A stretch of 51,518 nucleotides of DNA from Alkalicoccus saliphilus (GTDB lineage: Bacteria; Bacillota; Bacilli; Bacillales; Salisediminibacteriaceae), in assembly GCF_003044065.1 (NCBI RefSeq), contig NZ_PZJJ01000024.1, positions 1 to 51,518 on the forward strand, read 5' to 3'. This document shows, piece after piece, positions 34,811 to 43,316 of this stretch. Position numbers and translations under genes: made by a program. Each line of letters begins with the position of its first letter. The stretch's first letter is position 1. The notes under the pieces were generated by a model. The model was not told the origin of the DNA and did no database searches. It worked only from the letters and a program-made list of their open reading frames with translations.

Positions 34811-37800
34811 TTATGCCTGCTCCCTTTCCTCACTTGCGTATAATTCGTAGTTGATTTTACTCACAATCTCGTCTAACTCTCCGTTAAATAACTTGTTTAA
34901 CTGTTTGTATCCGCCTTTAGTTTTGAAAGGTTCTACATCAAATGCCTTTTCGGGATCCGGATCTAAAACGGATTCTTTTAGTAGCTGCTTTTCAATCCGT
35001 TCCAGCCAGTCCTTCTGCACTTTAGGCCAAACCTTCATTCCATACACTTTTTTCATGGCTTTTTTAATTCGTTCCTCATGATCCACTAGGGGATCGCCTA
35101 AGGCCTGCTGGCGGATGAAGCTGATGATATCTGCTGCAATGTCTTCATTCTTCGCATCTCGCCAAGCAGTCTGCAACCCTTTCTCTGTGAAGCCATGTTG
35201 ATCCAGGGCTATTCTTAACTCCCTTAACTGCTGCCGCGTTAATTCTTTCGGGCGCGTACAAACCACTTGCAGAGCCGGAATCAAGTTCATGTTCTCCTCG
35301 ATAAACTGTTCGAAGCTTTGCAGATAATCTTCTGGTTTCTCCGCATTCCCATATCCTCTCGTGACCTTTTCTACTTCATCTGGGTGGGTGGAAATATACT
35401 GAAGCACTGGTCTCCCTCTATTTTCATCAAGATACTGGAGGATGTTTTGATTGGAATGTAGGGTTTCGACCACTTTTTCAGGGGGTGCTTGCTTCATCCA
35501 TTCTACGAACTCGTTTACGGTTTGTCCACCTGCTAGGACTTGAAAGTCTTCGTGATCCTTTTCTTCCCAGCGCTGTTTTCGACGCTGGATTTTGGCAATC
35601 AATTCTTCTTTGTGCTGCTGTTGGTGTCTTTCTTCCTTTAGCTCTTCCAATTCTTCCACTAATTGCTTCACGGTGACTTTGGGCGTCGTGACCACCGGCT
35701 TCATGGTTGTATACGGTTTGAGTGATTCATAAATGCCTACGGCGTCATAAATAGAGAAATGATCCTTTCCTATTTCATCATGAAGTCTTGTGGCTCGCCC
35801 AAGCATTTGCTCATAAAGAATTCGTGATCGAACACGCCGTAAGAAGACTAAGTTTGTAATAGACGGTACATCAATGCCCGTCGTCAACAAATCAACCGTG
35901 ACCACAATATTTGGCAGCCTTTCATTTTTAAACAGCTTGATGGCCTGCGTAGGATCTTTAATGGAGCCGGTAATTTTCATTACCGCATTGTCCTCAATCG
36001 GCCCGTGAACTTCTTCCAACTCTTCTTTAAAGATACGTACTACCATATCCGCATGGTCATCGGTAGCTGCAAATATTAACGTTTTTCCAAGGTTCATGGG
36101 ATCAATATCTTGCGCTAATGCGGATAGAATCGCTCGATTGAAGTTTTCTGTAATCACGGTTTTGTTAAAGTTAGTAACTTCAATATTCACTTCATCTTCC
36201 AGTAACTCCGTATCAATGTCTCCCGTACGCGTATTGTAGACGTCTACCGTTTCGCCTGCAGCCCAATGAATACCGGCTTTTTTTAACGCGGTTTCGAATT
36301 GATATGGTGGTTCGTGATCGATTAAATAGCCATCGACTACGGCTTCCCGGTAAGAATACGTAAAGACAGCTTTTCCGAAAATCTCTACGGTATGCAGCGC
36401 AGGGGTAGCCGTTAATCCAATTTTAGTTGCATCAAAATAGTCTAAGACTTGCCGGTATTTACTCACGTAATCCTGATGATCCCTAAATAACTCTTCGACT
36501 TCTGACATATCTTTATCCAAGGTATATCCTCTATGGGCCTCATCGACAATGATGCAGTCATATTGATCCACGGTCGGTTTCACTTGATCAGTATCCGAGT
36601 AAAATAGGCGTCTTAAGGTCCCTTGTACGGTGGCAATCTGTACTTTGGTTTCTAAATTCGGGGTGACATCCTTCAGAGATTGCAGCTCGAAAATTTCAGT
36701 AAAGGAGTGGAAATTCTCTAATTTGGAATCTTTAAACGCTGCTTCTGCTTGCTCCCCTAGCGCCGAGCGATCCACCAAAAATAGAATTCGTTTGAAACGA
36801 TTATGTTTAATCAGGCGGTAAATAAGACCAATCGCCATTCTTGTTTTCCCTGTTCCTGTAGCCATGGCAAGCAGAATTTCACGTTGGCCCCTTTCCACCG
36901 CATGTTCCACGGCTTTAATCGCCTCTTCTTGATAAGGACGCAAGTTTAAATAGTCTACTTTTTCCTCTTGGAGTTTTTGATTCGCTTCGTCTACGTCTTG
37001 CTTTAATAAGTCTTTTAGTCCTTGAGGAGAATACCAAGCTTTAAGGGGACGTGGATGATTGGTCGGCTTTCTTGCATCTAAAAACCATACTCCTGATTTG
37101 GCCTCAAATTGCTTCATGTACGGTCGTCCATTTGTTGCAAATAAAAAAGGCACAAAGTAATCCCCGTAGGGTTCGGAAATAGTTTCTTCCCCTTTTCTTT
37201 CCACTAGCCGGGCATACTCTTTCGCCTGCTCGATGTCCGATGGGATATTTTTAAGTTCACGCTTAGCTTCAATAATCCCAACGAACTCTAAACCAATAAA
37301 CAAAGCGTAATCGGCAAATCCCCTTTTTAATGGCCATTCTGCAATTGCGATATTTCTTCCTTTTTCAGGACGAACCCCCTGACTATAACGCAGCATTTCC
37401 GTATCTGCTTCCCAACCCGCATCCCGCAGCTGTTCATCAATCTTAACCCGTGTCTCAGCTTCTGTGAGATCTAAGTTACTTCCGAATTTTCTTGCTGCGT
37501 TTCTCCGTTGAAGCTTGTCTTGATCTGACAGGTGCATTTGCTCTTGTCGAAGCGTTTCTAGTTCCCCCTCCAATGCAGTTAATTTTTCCTCATATGTCGT
37601 CGACAATCTATCCAGTTCTTCTGCATTCACTTTATGTACTAGGAGTGGTTCCTGGTATTCCGGTTCCTCAAAATCCCATTCCCCGTATACCTGCATAAAC
37701 CAAACAGCCAACCGGAAGGCCATCTGGTTCAACGCTTGCGCTTCTTCCTGCGTCCCATATCCCTCATGCATAGCTTTGTTACCCTTTTTACGAAGTGTTT

Positions 37801-38053
37801 CGAGGATATCGTCTATTTCTTGAGTAATCAGGTCGTCTCTTCTTAATACGCCAATGCGATCTATTTGTTTTGTATCATAGGATTCTTCTATTTCTTCATA
37901 GGCGAGTATAAATTTTGTTAACGTTTCAGCCAATACTCGAAGTTTCATCAAGGTAGTGTTTGGATCTATGAAAATGTTACTTTCTGCCGTTTCCCCTAAG
38001 TTGGCTACGATATCCCATTTAGTAGAAAGAAAATGAAAATTGCTTTTATGCAT
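34811..38053 (-). CDS. hsdR: type I restriction endonuclease and translocase HsdR
   Basis: The 1080-residue protein has an N-terminal helical region, then a nuclease core with D in GFADYALFIG and E-x-K in GIIEAKREL, then a superfamily 2 motor: Walker A MATGTGKTRMAIGLIYRL, DEAH box IIVDEAHRG, GLTATPALHT and a C-terminal helicase part with TTGIDVPSI and LGRATRLHDEIGK, followed by an EcoEI-R-type C-terminal domain. It cleaves unmethylated DNA after translocation. The ATG at 38053 has AGGAGGGG upstream; a longer frame to 38149 lacks a ribosome site. It is the first gene of the hsdR-hsdM-hsdS operon. Confidence 0.93.
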   Translation of the reverse strand: MHKSNFHFLSTKWDIVANLGETAESNIFIDPNTTLMKLRVLAETLTKFILAYEEIEESYDTKQIDRIGVLRRDDLITQEIDDILETLRKKGNKAMHEGYGTQEEAQALNQMAFRLAVWFMQVYGEWDFEEPEYQEPLLVHKVNAEELDRLSTTYEEKLTALEGELETLRQEQMHLSDQDKLQRRNAARKFGSNLDLTEAETRVKIDEQLRDAGWEADTEMLRYSQGVRPEKGRNIAIAEWPLKRGFADYALFIGLEFVGIIEAKRELKNIPSDIEQAKEYARLVERKGEETISEPYGDYFVPFLFATNGRPYMKQFEAKSGVWFLDARKPTNHPRPLKAWYSPQGLKDLLKQDVDEANQKLQEEKVDYLNLRPYQEEAIKAVEHAVERGQREILLAMATGTGKTRMAIGLIYRLIKHNRFKRILFLVDRSALGEQAEAAFKDSKLENFHSFTEIFELQSLKDVTPNLETKVQIATVQGTLRRLFYSDTDQVKPTVDQYDCIIVDEAHRGYTLDKDMSEVEELFRDHQDYVSKYRQVLDYFDATKIGLTATPALHTVEIFGKAVFTYSYREAVVDGYLIDHEPPYQFETALKKAGIHWAAGETVDVYNTRTGDIDTELLEDEVNIEVTNFNKTVITENFNRAILSALAQDIDPMNLGKTLIFAATDDHADMVVRIFKEELEEVHGPIEDNAVMKITGSIKDPTQAIKLFKNERLPNIVVTVDLLTTGIDVPSITNLVFLRRVRSRILYEQMLGRATRLHDEIGKDHFSIYDAVGIYESLKPYTTMKPVVTTPKVTVKQLVEELEELKEERHQQQHKEELIAKIQRRKQRWEEKDHEDFQVLAGGQTVNEFVEWMKQAPPEKVVETLHSNQNILQYLDENRGRPVLQYISTHPDEVEKVTRGYGNAEKPEDYLQSFEQFIEENMNLIPALQVVCTRPKELTRQQLRELRIALDQHGFTEKGLQTAWRDAKNEDIAADIISFIRQQALGDPLVDHEERIKKAMKKVYGMKVWPKVQKDWLERIEKQLLKESVLDPDPEKAFDVEPFKTKGGYKQLNKLFNGELDEIVSKINYELYASEEREQA

Positions 38054-38174
38054 GCTACCCCTCCTTTTTTCATTTACTAATATATTCCTATTGTAACTAA
38101 TAAGAAGTATTGAATAAATGTACAAGTGAGTACAACGCTTAACATTCAATACAATAAATCTAATTTGATTTATT

Positions 38175-38423
38175 AATACCTATTAAAATTATTAATATGT
38201 ATTGTCCCATTATAATATATCTCTTATTATTTCGATACTTGCACTGTAATTAGATCTTTAAATAATTTATGAATATATATTTATTATTTTAATACATAAT
38301 AAATTATTTATTATGTATTACTGCATTTCCTTTTTCAATAAATTTTATTATTATGATATGTGAGATGTATTTGAAGTCTTAAACAATCGTTTAATACCTA
38401 TTAAATTTATTAATAGGTATTAA
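38175..38423. repeat. candidate centromere: AT-rich inverted repeats upstream of parA
   Basis: Three inverted repeats share the word AATAC(A/C)TATTAA or a close variant: 38175-38203, 38291-38319 (13-bp arms) and 38391-38423 (perfect 14-bp arms of TTAATACCTATTAA). Related words recur after the parB-like gene and at 49674. Arrays like this next to parA are typical of centromere sites bound by ribbon-helix-helix partition proteins. The parA promoter should lie between 38425 and 38510. Confidence 0.6.
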
Positions 38424-38523
38424 TTTGATTAACACCTAAGAAACTATTTAATATATATTGCTGTATTATCCTCATAAACATGATATTCTGTTTATGATCT
38501 AACTTTATTTAGGAGGTTTTCAA

Positions 38524-39327
38524 ATGGGGTATGTCATTACAACTGCTAATAGCAAAGGCGGCGTTGGAAAAACGACTGTCACTAGATTAATAGCTGAGAC
38601 TCTTGTTAGAAAAGGGAAAACGGTATGTATCATTGATATGTGTCAAAACTCTTCTATTGCTACAGGTTTTCTTAGTGATCGAGAGCAGTTTAATAAAACT
38701 ACTTATGAATGGTTGATTGGGGAGGCGAAGCCGTCTGAAGTAATTCACCAGCATTCGGAATTTTTACATTTTATTCCTTCTAACGAGAAAATTGATGATT
38801 TTAAGGTCTTTGCAAATAAAATGACAGTAAAAAAGCGTCTGTATTCTGTCGATAGAAAAGTAAATACTCTAAGGAATTTCTACGATTATATTCTCATCGA
38901 CACTCACCCTTCCGAAAACGATGACTTAGTTGCCTATTCATTTGTGGCAAGTGATTATGTACTTGTCCCATTTGAAGTAGATGAAGATAGCCGAGTAGCG
39001 GTGCATCGGACGGTAGAAATTATTAATGATTTTATGCAAGAAGATATTAAAGGATATTTTCTTATACCAAATAAAGTAAATACAACTAATCAAAAAATCA
39101 ATCATCAGCTTGAAACTATGATTGACTCCTTTGTTAATAAAGGGGTAAAGAGAGCCAATATACTAAGTCGAATAAGATACAGCACTACTGTATCCACCGC
39201 AAAAAATGAAAAAATCAGTTTAGAAAAATTGGCGCAAAAAAATACTTATGCTAAAAATGTAGTAAATGATTTTGTGGAATTAACAGATAAATTAATCAGT
39301 GCTATTGAAGGGAGTGCAGTGAAATGA
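38524..39327 (+). CDS. parA: ParA-family partition ATPase
   Basis: The 267-residue protein has the deviant Walker A KGGVGKTT near the N-terminus (about 11-18), a switch region CIIDMCQNSS in which cysteine and asparagine replace the more common D.D.Q pattern, and FYDYILIDTHPS as Walker B. There is no N-terminal DNA-binding extension, so it is a small ParA that depends on the partner for operator binding. It should segregate the plasmid before cell division. TAGGAGG lies before the ATG. The downstream parB-like gene overlaps it by 4 bases. The repeat arrays on both sides are its probable centromere. Confidence 0.88.
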   Translation: MGYVITTANSKGGVGKTTVTRLIAETLVRKGKTVCIIDMCQNSSIATGFLSDREQFNKTTYEWLIGEAKPSEVIHQHSEFLHFIPSNEKIDDFKVFANKMTVKKRLYSVDRKVNTLRNFYDYILIDTHPSENDDLVAYSFVASDYVLVPFEVDEDSRVAVHRTVEIINDFMQEDIKGYFLIPNKVNTTNQKINHQLETMIDSFVNKGVKRANILSRIRYSTTVSTAKNEKISLEKLAQKNTYAKNVVNDFVELTDKLISAIEGSAVK

Positions 39328-39623
39328 CAAATCAGAAAAAGATTGATTTGGATGCAATTGATTCTGCCGAAACAGAACTTGATACTAATGAGAGTGATGA
39401 ACAAGAAAATCTAAGTCCTGCAAGAAGGAGTGTATATGAAAAATTCACAAAAAAGAAACCAGGGCCGAAAAAGAAACTAAAGAATGCAGAAGCTCGTACT
39501 TTCTTTTTTGAATCCCAAGATTTAGAAATGCTCGTAATTGAATCAGAGAAGCAAAACATTTCTCAAAGTGAATACATGCGTCGGGCATTAAAATCAAAAA
39601 TAGATGCTGACCGAAACTTATAG
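39324..39623 (+). CDS. ribbon-helix-helix partition protein (ParB-like)
   Basis: The 99-residue protein has an acidic, flexible N-terminal half, a basic linker (KKKPGPKKKLK at about 43-53) and a C-terminal segment AEARTFFFESQDLEML plus QNISQSEYMRRALKSKI, which fits one strand and two helices of a ribbon-helix-helix DNA-binding fold. Coupled to parA by a 4-base overlap, it is the likely centromere-binding adaptor. The basic or flexible part would contact ParA. It is not a KorB-type ParB. Confidence 0.72.
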   Translation: MTNQKKIDLDAIDSAETELDTNESDEQENLSPARRSVYEKFTKKKPGPKKKLKNAEARTFFFESQDLEMLVIESEKQNISQSEYMRRALKSKIDADRNL

Positions 39624-39654
39624 GCTTAATTTAATTAGTTTGACTTAATAACGA

Positions 39655-39708
39655 AATATGTATTAATTTATTTAATATGTATTAATTTATTTAATATGCG
39701 TTATTTTT
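39655..39708. repeat. 19-bp tandem repeats after the parB-like gene
   Basis: AATATGTATTAATTTATTT occurs at 39655-39673 and again at 39674-39692, with a third diverged unit from 39693. The word TTAATATGTATT links these to the inverted repeats upstream of parA and at 49674. They may be partition or autoregulation sites. Confidence 0.6.
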
Positions 39709-39819
39709 TATGTTTTCATTGATATTCTGTCGGAGTGAAAAGGCCGTATGAGCAAATTATATTGGGCTATTAAATTGATTTAATATGATTTCTTGTGCTG
39801 TACTCATCTCTCGAAAACT

Positions 39820-39930
39820 GTTATATCGATTATGTCGAGTACAAGTAGCTGTTTGTATTTAATCGATATAACGGATTCTTTAAGATCTTTTGCGAATTTT
39901 CCGGTATGTGATTATCGAATATTTTTCGAT
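39820..39930. repeat. TCGAT-containing inverted repeats in the origin region
   Basis: GTTATATCGATTA (39820-39832) is perfectly complementary to 39860-39872. A smaller ATCGAA-TATTT-TTCGAT hairpin follows at 39914-39930. They sit in a gene-free 1.2-kb tract (39624-40886) between the partition and rep genes and might be recombination, single-strand-origin or regulatory structures. Confidence 0.4.
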
Positions 39931-40486
39931 TTGGCAAATAACTGGACCCGTTTTTTTGTCGATATCTTCTCAAAAAGAGACTTACTTCGCTTTCTCTCTA
40001 ACGTTAATATTCTTAGTTATCCCGGTCATATATAGATTAAGCTCATTATAAAAATACTTTTTTGCAAATATTAATTGGTACGAAAATTCTTTACCTGAAA
40101 CCCATTAGGAATTTTTATAAAAAAGTCATGAGATTGAGAGGGAAGTATCACAGATAGAGGATAGGGGGCATGATTTTAAAAACGAACTATAACAAATTGA
40201 GGGTACCTCATGATTTTTGCTTTGTAATTTATTGTTAATATAGAATTATATGGTTATACTCAGCGATTTTTGCGAAAAATTATACTGTTATTGGAAATAA
40301 TATTTGATATTTCCCTGAATCTTATGATCTTTCCTCTTTCTTATCCTTAAAGTGTTATAGTTCCATGATTCAAGGTTTTCTTATAAAACGTTTTAATTAT
40401 TTATATATAAAAACATTATATAAACCATTTAATACATTTCAGAGGATTAAACCCGTTGGTACTCTAAGGATGAACAGGTGTAAGTA

Positions 40487-40649
40487 TAACAATGTGAGGG
40501 TTAACCCTAACAATATGAGGGTTTTACTATAACAGATTGAGGCCGTACACCTAACAATATGAGGAAGGATCCTAACAGATTGAGGGTGTTACCCTAACAA
40601 TATGAGGGCATACCTAACAGATTGAGGGTACCTCTCTAACATTTTGGGG
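40487..40649 (+). repeat. replication-origin iterons, about 22-bp spacing
   Basis: Eight direct repeats of a 13-bp core start at 40487, 40508, 40530, 40552, 40573, 40595, 40615 and 40637. Two versions alternate in the middle: TAACAATATGAGG and TAACAGATTGAGG; the last unit (TAACATTTTGGGG) is degenerate. Spacing is 20-22 bases, two helical turns, so a bound initiator would line up on one face. An extra unit lies at 40190-40202. The AT-rich stretch at 40375-40440 may be the melting region. The adjacent Rep_3-type gene makes this the probable origin. Confidence 0.85.
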
Positions 40650-40759
40650 GATAATATCTTCTTTTTAAATGGAAACTCATCACAAATATTCTCATAACGA
40701 CTGTGAGTTCAGTGATTTCGAGATCATTTCATGTTTGTTTTACCTATTTACTAGATTGC

Positions 40760-40849
40760 CCCTCAATTTGGTGATCTTTTTCTTCTATCGCCCTCATATT
40801 GTTATACTTCACGAAACCCCGTTTACAATCTTTTGAATTATGACATAAT
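40760..40849 (+). promoter_or_regulatory. rep promoter with inverted iteron copies
   Basis: A -35-like TTTACA (40822-40827) and -10 CATAAT (40844-40849) are 16 bases apart, about 37 bases before the rep start. Just upstream, an iteron core lies in the opposite orientation at 40792-40804, with a weaker copy at 40760-40772. In iteron plasmids, inverted copies at the rep promoter are bound by Rep dimers for self-repression. Confidence 0.6.
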
Positions 40850-40886
40850 GAACTTAATTATTGGCGTACATAAAGGTGGGATCATA

Positions 40887-42044
40887 ATGACCCGTTTGGA
40901 CAAAAAAGAAATTAAAGGACCACTGCAGGTATACCAGTCCAATGATTTAATCGAAGCCTACTTTCCCGAGAATATGACTGTAACTGAGCATAAAATCATT
41001 CGTTATGCCATCGCACGGATCGGCCAGAATCCGGAAACATTTCCGTATGTTCAGTTTACTGTCAAGGAATTTTTGGAAGAAACCGGAATGTCTGGACATG
41101 GATATTACCAACGAATCAGTGAGCTGACGGAAGGACTTATGTCTAAATCTTTTCGGTTGAGTAGTAAGGACGCACCGGAATCCGACTTTGCTTGGTACAC
41201 GTGGTTTACCACCATCAGGTATAAAGACGGGGTGGTTACCGCGGAGTTTAACCACCATATTGCACCACTTATCACTAACCTGACCGGTCGATTCACCAAA
41301 TATGCGCTGCTCACCGTAGGGAAGTTGCAAAGTACCTATACATTCGCTTTGTTTGAGCTTCTCACCCAATACGAAAAGATTGGAAAACGTACCGTGACGA
41401 TTGATTACCTGCGAAAATCGATTGGGCTTGGGGATAAATATCCTCAATATGCCAACCTGAAAGCCCGAATATTGGTCAATGCCCAAAAAGAACTACGGGA
41501 GATTAACGCGATTGACTTTACATTTAAAGAGATTCGCAGTGGTCGTCGGGTAACTGCGATTGAATTCAATATACAAAGAATCGGAATGCTCGAAAATGTT
41601 ATGGTCGGTGAAAAAGAAACCCGTTTATTTCTGGAACAGGCCAAGCCGTTGCTTAAAGAATACGGGTACAGCATCCCGACACGGACGTTAAAGACATGGG
41701 CAGGATATGGCATCGAAGAACTGCGAATAGTTCTGAAAGATATTAATGAAAACGACCGATCGATGACAAGCCCTGAAGCTTACATCAATGCCATTCTTGC
41801 GAAACGAAAAACACAAATCGACCAAGAAGCTGAAGCCATACAGGCGGATAATTACCTCACGAAAAAACACATCATCGACTTTATAAGAACCTATTCATCC
41901 GGGTCGAACCTTCCGAAATCAATCATAGGGCAGGAATTCCGTTCATATATGTACAAGCGGGGATACGAACAGGAAGAGGTGGAAGCAATTTGGGAGGATA
42001 ACGAGGTCTATATTTTGGAATCAGGAAAACTGACGAAGTATTAA
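40887..42044 (+). CDS. Rep_3-family replication initiator
   Basis: The 385-residue protein matches initiators of iteron plasmids (RepB/Rep_3). It has an N-terminal winged-helix domain with YFPENMTVTEHKIIRYAIAR and VKEFLEETGMSGHGYYQR, and a second one with YALLTVGKLQSTYTFALFEL and VTIDYLRKSIGLGDKYPQYA followed by LKARILVNAQKELREI. It binds the iterons upstream to open the origin and probably represses its own promoter. The ATG at 40887 has AAAGGTGGG eight bases before it; an in-frame start at 40833 is weaker. Its base composition is intermediate, unlike the AT-rich parAB. Confidence 0.88.
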   Translation: MTRLDKKEIKGPLQVYQSNDLIEAYFPENMTVTEHKIIRYAIARIGQNPETFPYVQFTVKEFLEETGMSGHGYYQRISELTEGLMSKSFRLSSKDAPESDFAWYTWFTTIRYKDGVVTAEFNHHIAPLITNLTGRFTKYALLTVGKLQSTYTFALFELLTQYEKIGKRTVTIDYLRKSIGLGDKYPQYANLKARILVNAQKELREINAIDFTFKEIRSGRRVTAIEFNIQRIGMLENVMVGEKETRLFLEQAKPLLKEYGYSIPTRTLKTWAGYGIEELRIVLKDINENDRSMTSPEAYINAILAKRKTQIDQEAEAIQADNYLTKKHIIDFIRTYSSGSNLPKSIIGQEFRSYMYKRGYEQEEVEAIWEDNEVYILESGKLTKY

Positions 42045-42153
42045 CATTATTGCTGTAAAGCATAGGGGAATGCATCCTTATATACACTTACCAGCTCACG
42101 AAAATCGACCAGCTACCGGTACCCCATTTGCGAACCCGAGGGAAAGGTACGTG

Positions 42154-42537
42154 ATGATGATGGAAAAAAAGGATAAGAAAAAAACGGTAAAGCTGACGAC
42201 AGATGAATATAACAATTATCAACGGCTCCAAAAGGAAATGGAACTTGCCGGTACACCGATTCAAGTCAAACTATATTCTCAGGAAATACAAATGCTCATC
42301 CGGGAAGCCCAGGCACGCCAACGCAAAAAGACAAAAAGCATGATAACCATGACGACAAAAGATCCAAAAGAAAGCTGGAAGCTGACCGTAGAGGAGTATA
42401 ACGAGTACGAGCGACTGAACCAGCTAATGGAATTTGCTGACACGCCATGGGGAGTAAAATTGTATTCCAGAGAAATACAAACCCTTTTCCGAGAAACCAA
42501 AGCACGTCAGCGAAAAGAGGAAGAATCGAGCACGTAA
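42154..42537 (+). CDS. small protein with internal duplication, rep-adjacent
   Basis: The product (about 127 residues) is made of two homologous units of roughly 48 residues, KLTTDEYNNYQRLQKEMELA and KLTVEEYNEYERLNQLMEFA, each continuing TP..VKLYS.EIQ.L.RE..ARQRK. The units are helical and charged, and look like a tandem duplication. GGGAAAGG lies 6-13 bases before the first of three consecutive ATG codons. It follows rep by 109 bases. A role in copy control or partition is plausible; the family is not known to me. Confidence 0.6.
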   Translation: MMMEKKDKKKTVKLTTDEYNNYQRLQKEMELAGTPIQVKLYSQEIQMLIREAQARQRKKTKSMITMTTKDPKESWKLTVEEYNEYERLNQLMEFADTPWGVKLYSREIQTLFRETKARQRKEEESST

Positions 42538-42623
42538 ATCGTACTATCTTTCCATTAGGACAATTGAAGACAATCTGGTTATACGGATCGTATAACACTT
42601 GTTGAATAGAGATCGAAAGTCCA

Positions 42624-42872
42624 TCAGGTTTTACTGAGCTTATCCAAGGCTTTTCTGTGTCGGCGTCGCATCCCGGCATAGATAGATTGATATTCAGACG
42701 CAGACATTTCCCTGTTCACATGCACGGTAGATAGCCCACGTTCGATTCGTACTCTAGCACCGTTTTTATTACCGATGCCTTTGACTTTCTGCGGAAAAGC
42801 AGCCTTCTTCAACCGTACAATTTTTAACGGTAGGGGATGATGTCCTTGCATTCTCGCATATCTCATTGGCAT
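42624..42872 (-). CDS. small basic protein of unknown function
   Basis: The 82-residue protein is very basic, with an Arg/Lys-rich middle (KIVRLKKAAFPQKVKGIGNK) and end (YAGMRRRHRKALDKL), suggesting nucleic-acid binding. GGAGGTGAG before the ATG at 42872 marks a genuine start, while the longer frame to 42965 lacks one. It is convergent with the duplicated-repeat gene and lies between rep and the mobilisation genes. The family is not recognised. Confidence 0.5.
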   Translation of the reverse strand: MPMRYARMQGHHPLPLKIVRLKKAAFPQKVKGIGNKNGARVRIERGLSTVHVNREMSASEYQSIYAGMRRRHRKALDKLSKT

Positions 42873-43316
42873 GCTTCTCACCTCCGTTGTTTTTCCTAAA
42901 GTATAACGCAGAAGCAGGGGAGTGTCGCCCCAGGATGGATTCGAAGGAGCGTCTCTGCTCATCAAAAAGCTGTTAAAAAGAGAGACGTCAGTATTTTCTC
43001 TTCAGATTAAAAGGCCGCCCCTAACCTGTGATTCCAGAACGACATGCCTGACAGATCAATCGATCCGACAGCCATGAGACAGTGAGGAGGGTATATGTTC
43101 GGAAAATTGCCCCTATACATATAAAGAAGGCGATGCAAAAGGAGACCAATTCGATAGACGATGTAAGAGAAAAAGCAGTGGCTCTTTGTGAAGCTATAAA
43201 ACGTGAAGAGAATAAAATAGATCATCCGCCAACGATATTGTTTGTTTTAAGAATCATTAGCGGAGATATAATTATTAGTCATAAGTTGCTTCTTTTTTGT
43301 TCAAAGATCTCTTCCG
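42873..43316. other. intergenic region between small basic gene and relaxase
   Basis: A plus-strand frame from ATG 43134 (MQKETNSIDDVREKAVALCE) starts like a small helical protein but continues into the 3' end of the relaxase on the other strand, so it is either a decayed gene or chance. No clear signals otherwise. Confidence 0.3.

Noticed and set aside
39793-40035. 80-codon frame in the origin region
   Set aside because: No ribosome site; it crosses the inverted repeats and has random composition.
40487-40649. CRISPR array
   Set aside because: Repeats are only 13 bases with about 9-base gaps and lie beside a Rep_3 gene, so they are iterons; no cas gene is present anywhere in the window.
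40947-41486. 179-codon minus-strand frame inside rep
   Set aside because: Overlaps a well supported Rep_3 gene; no start signals or motifs.
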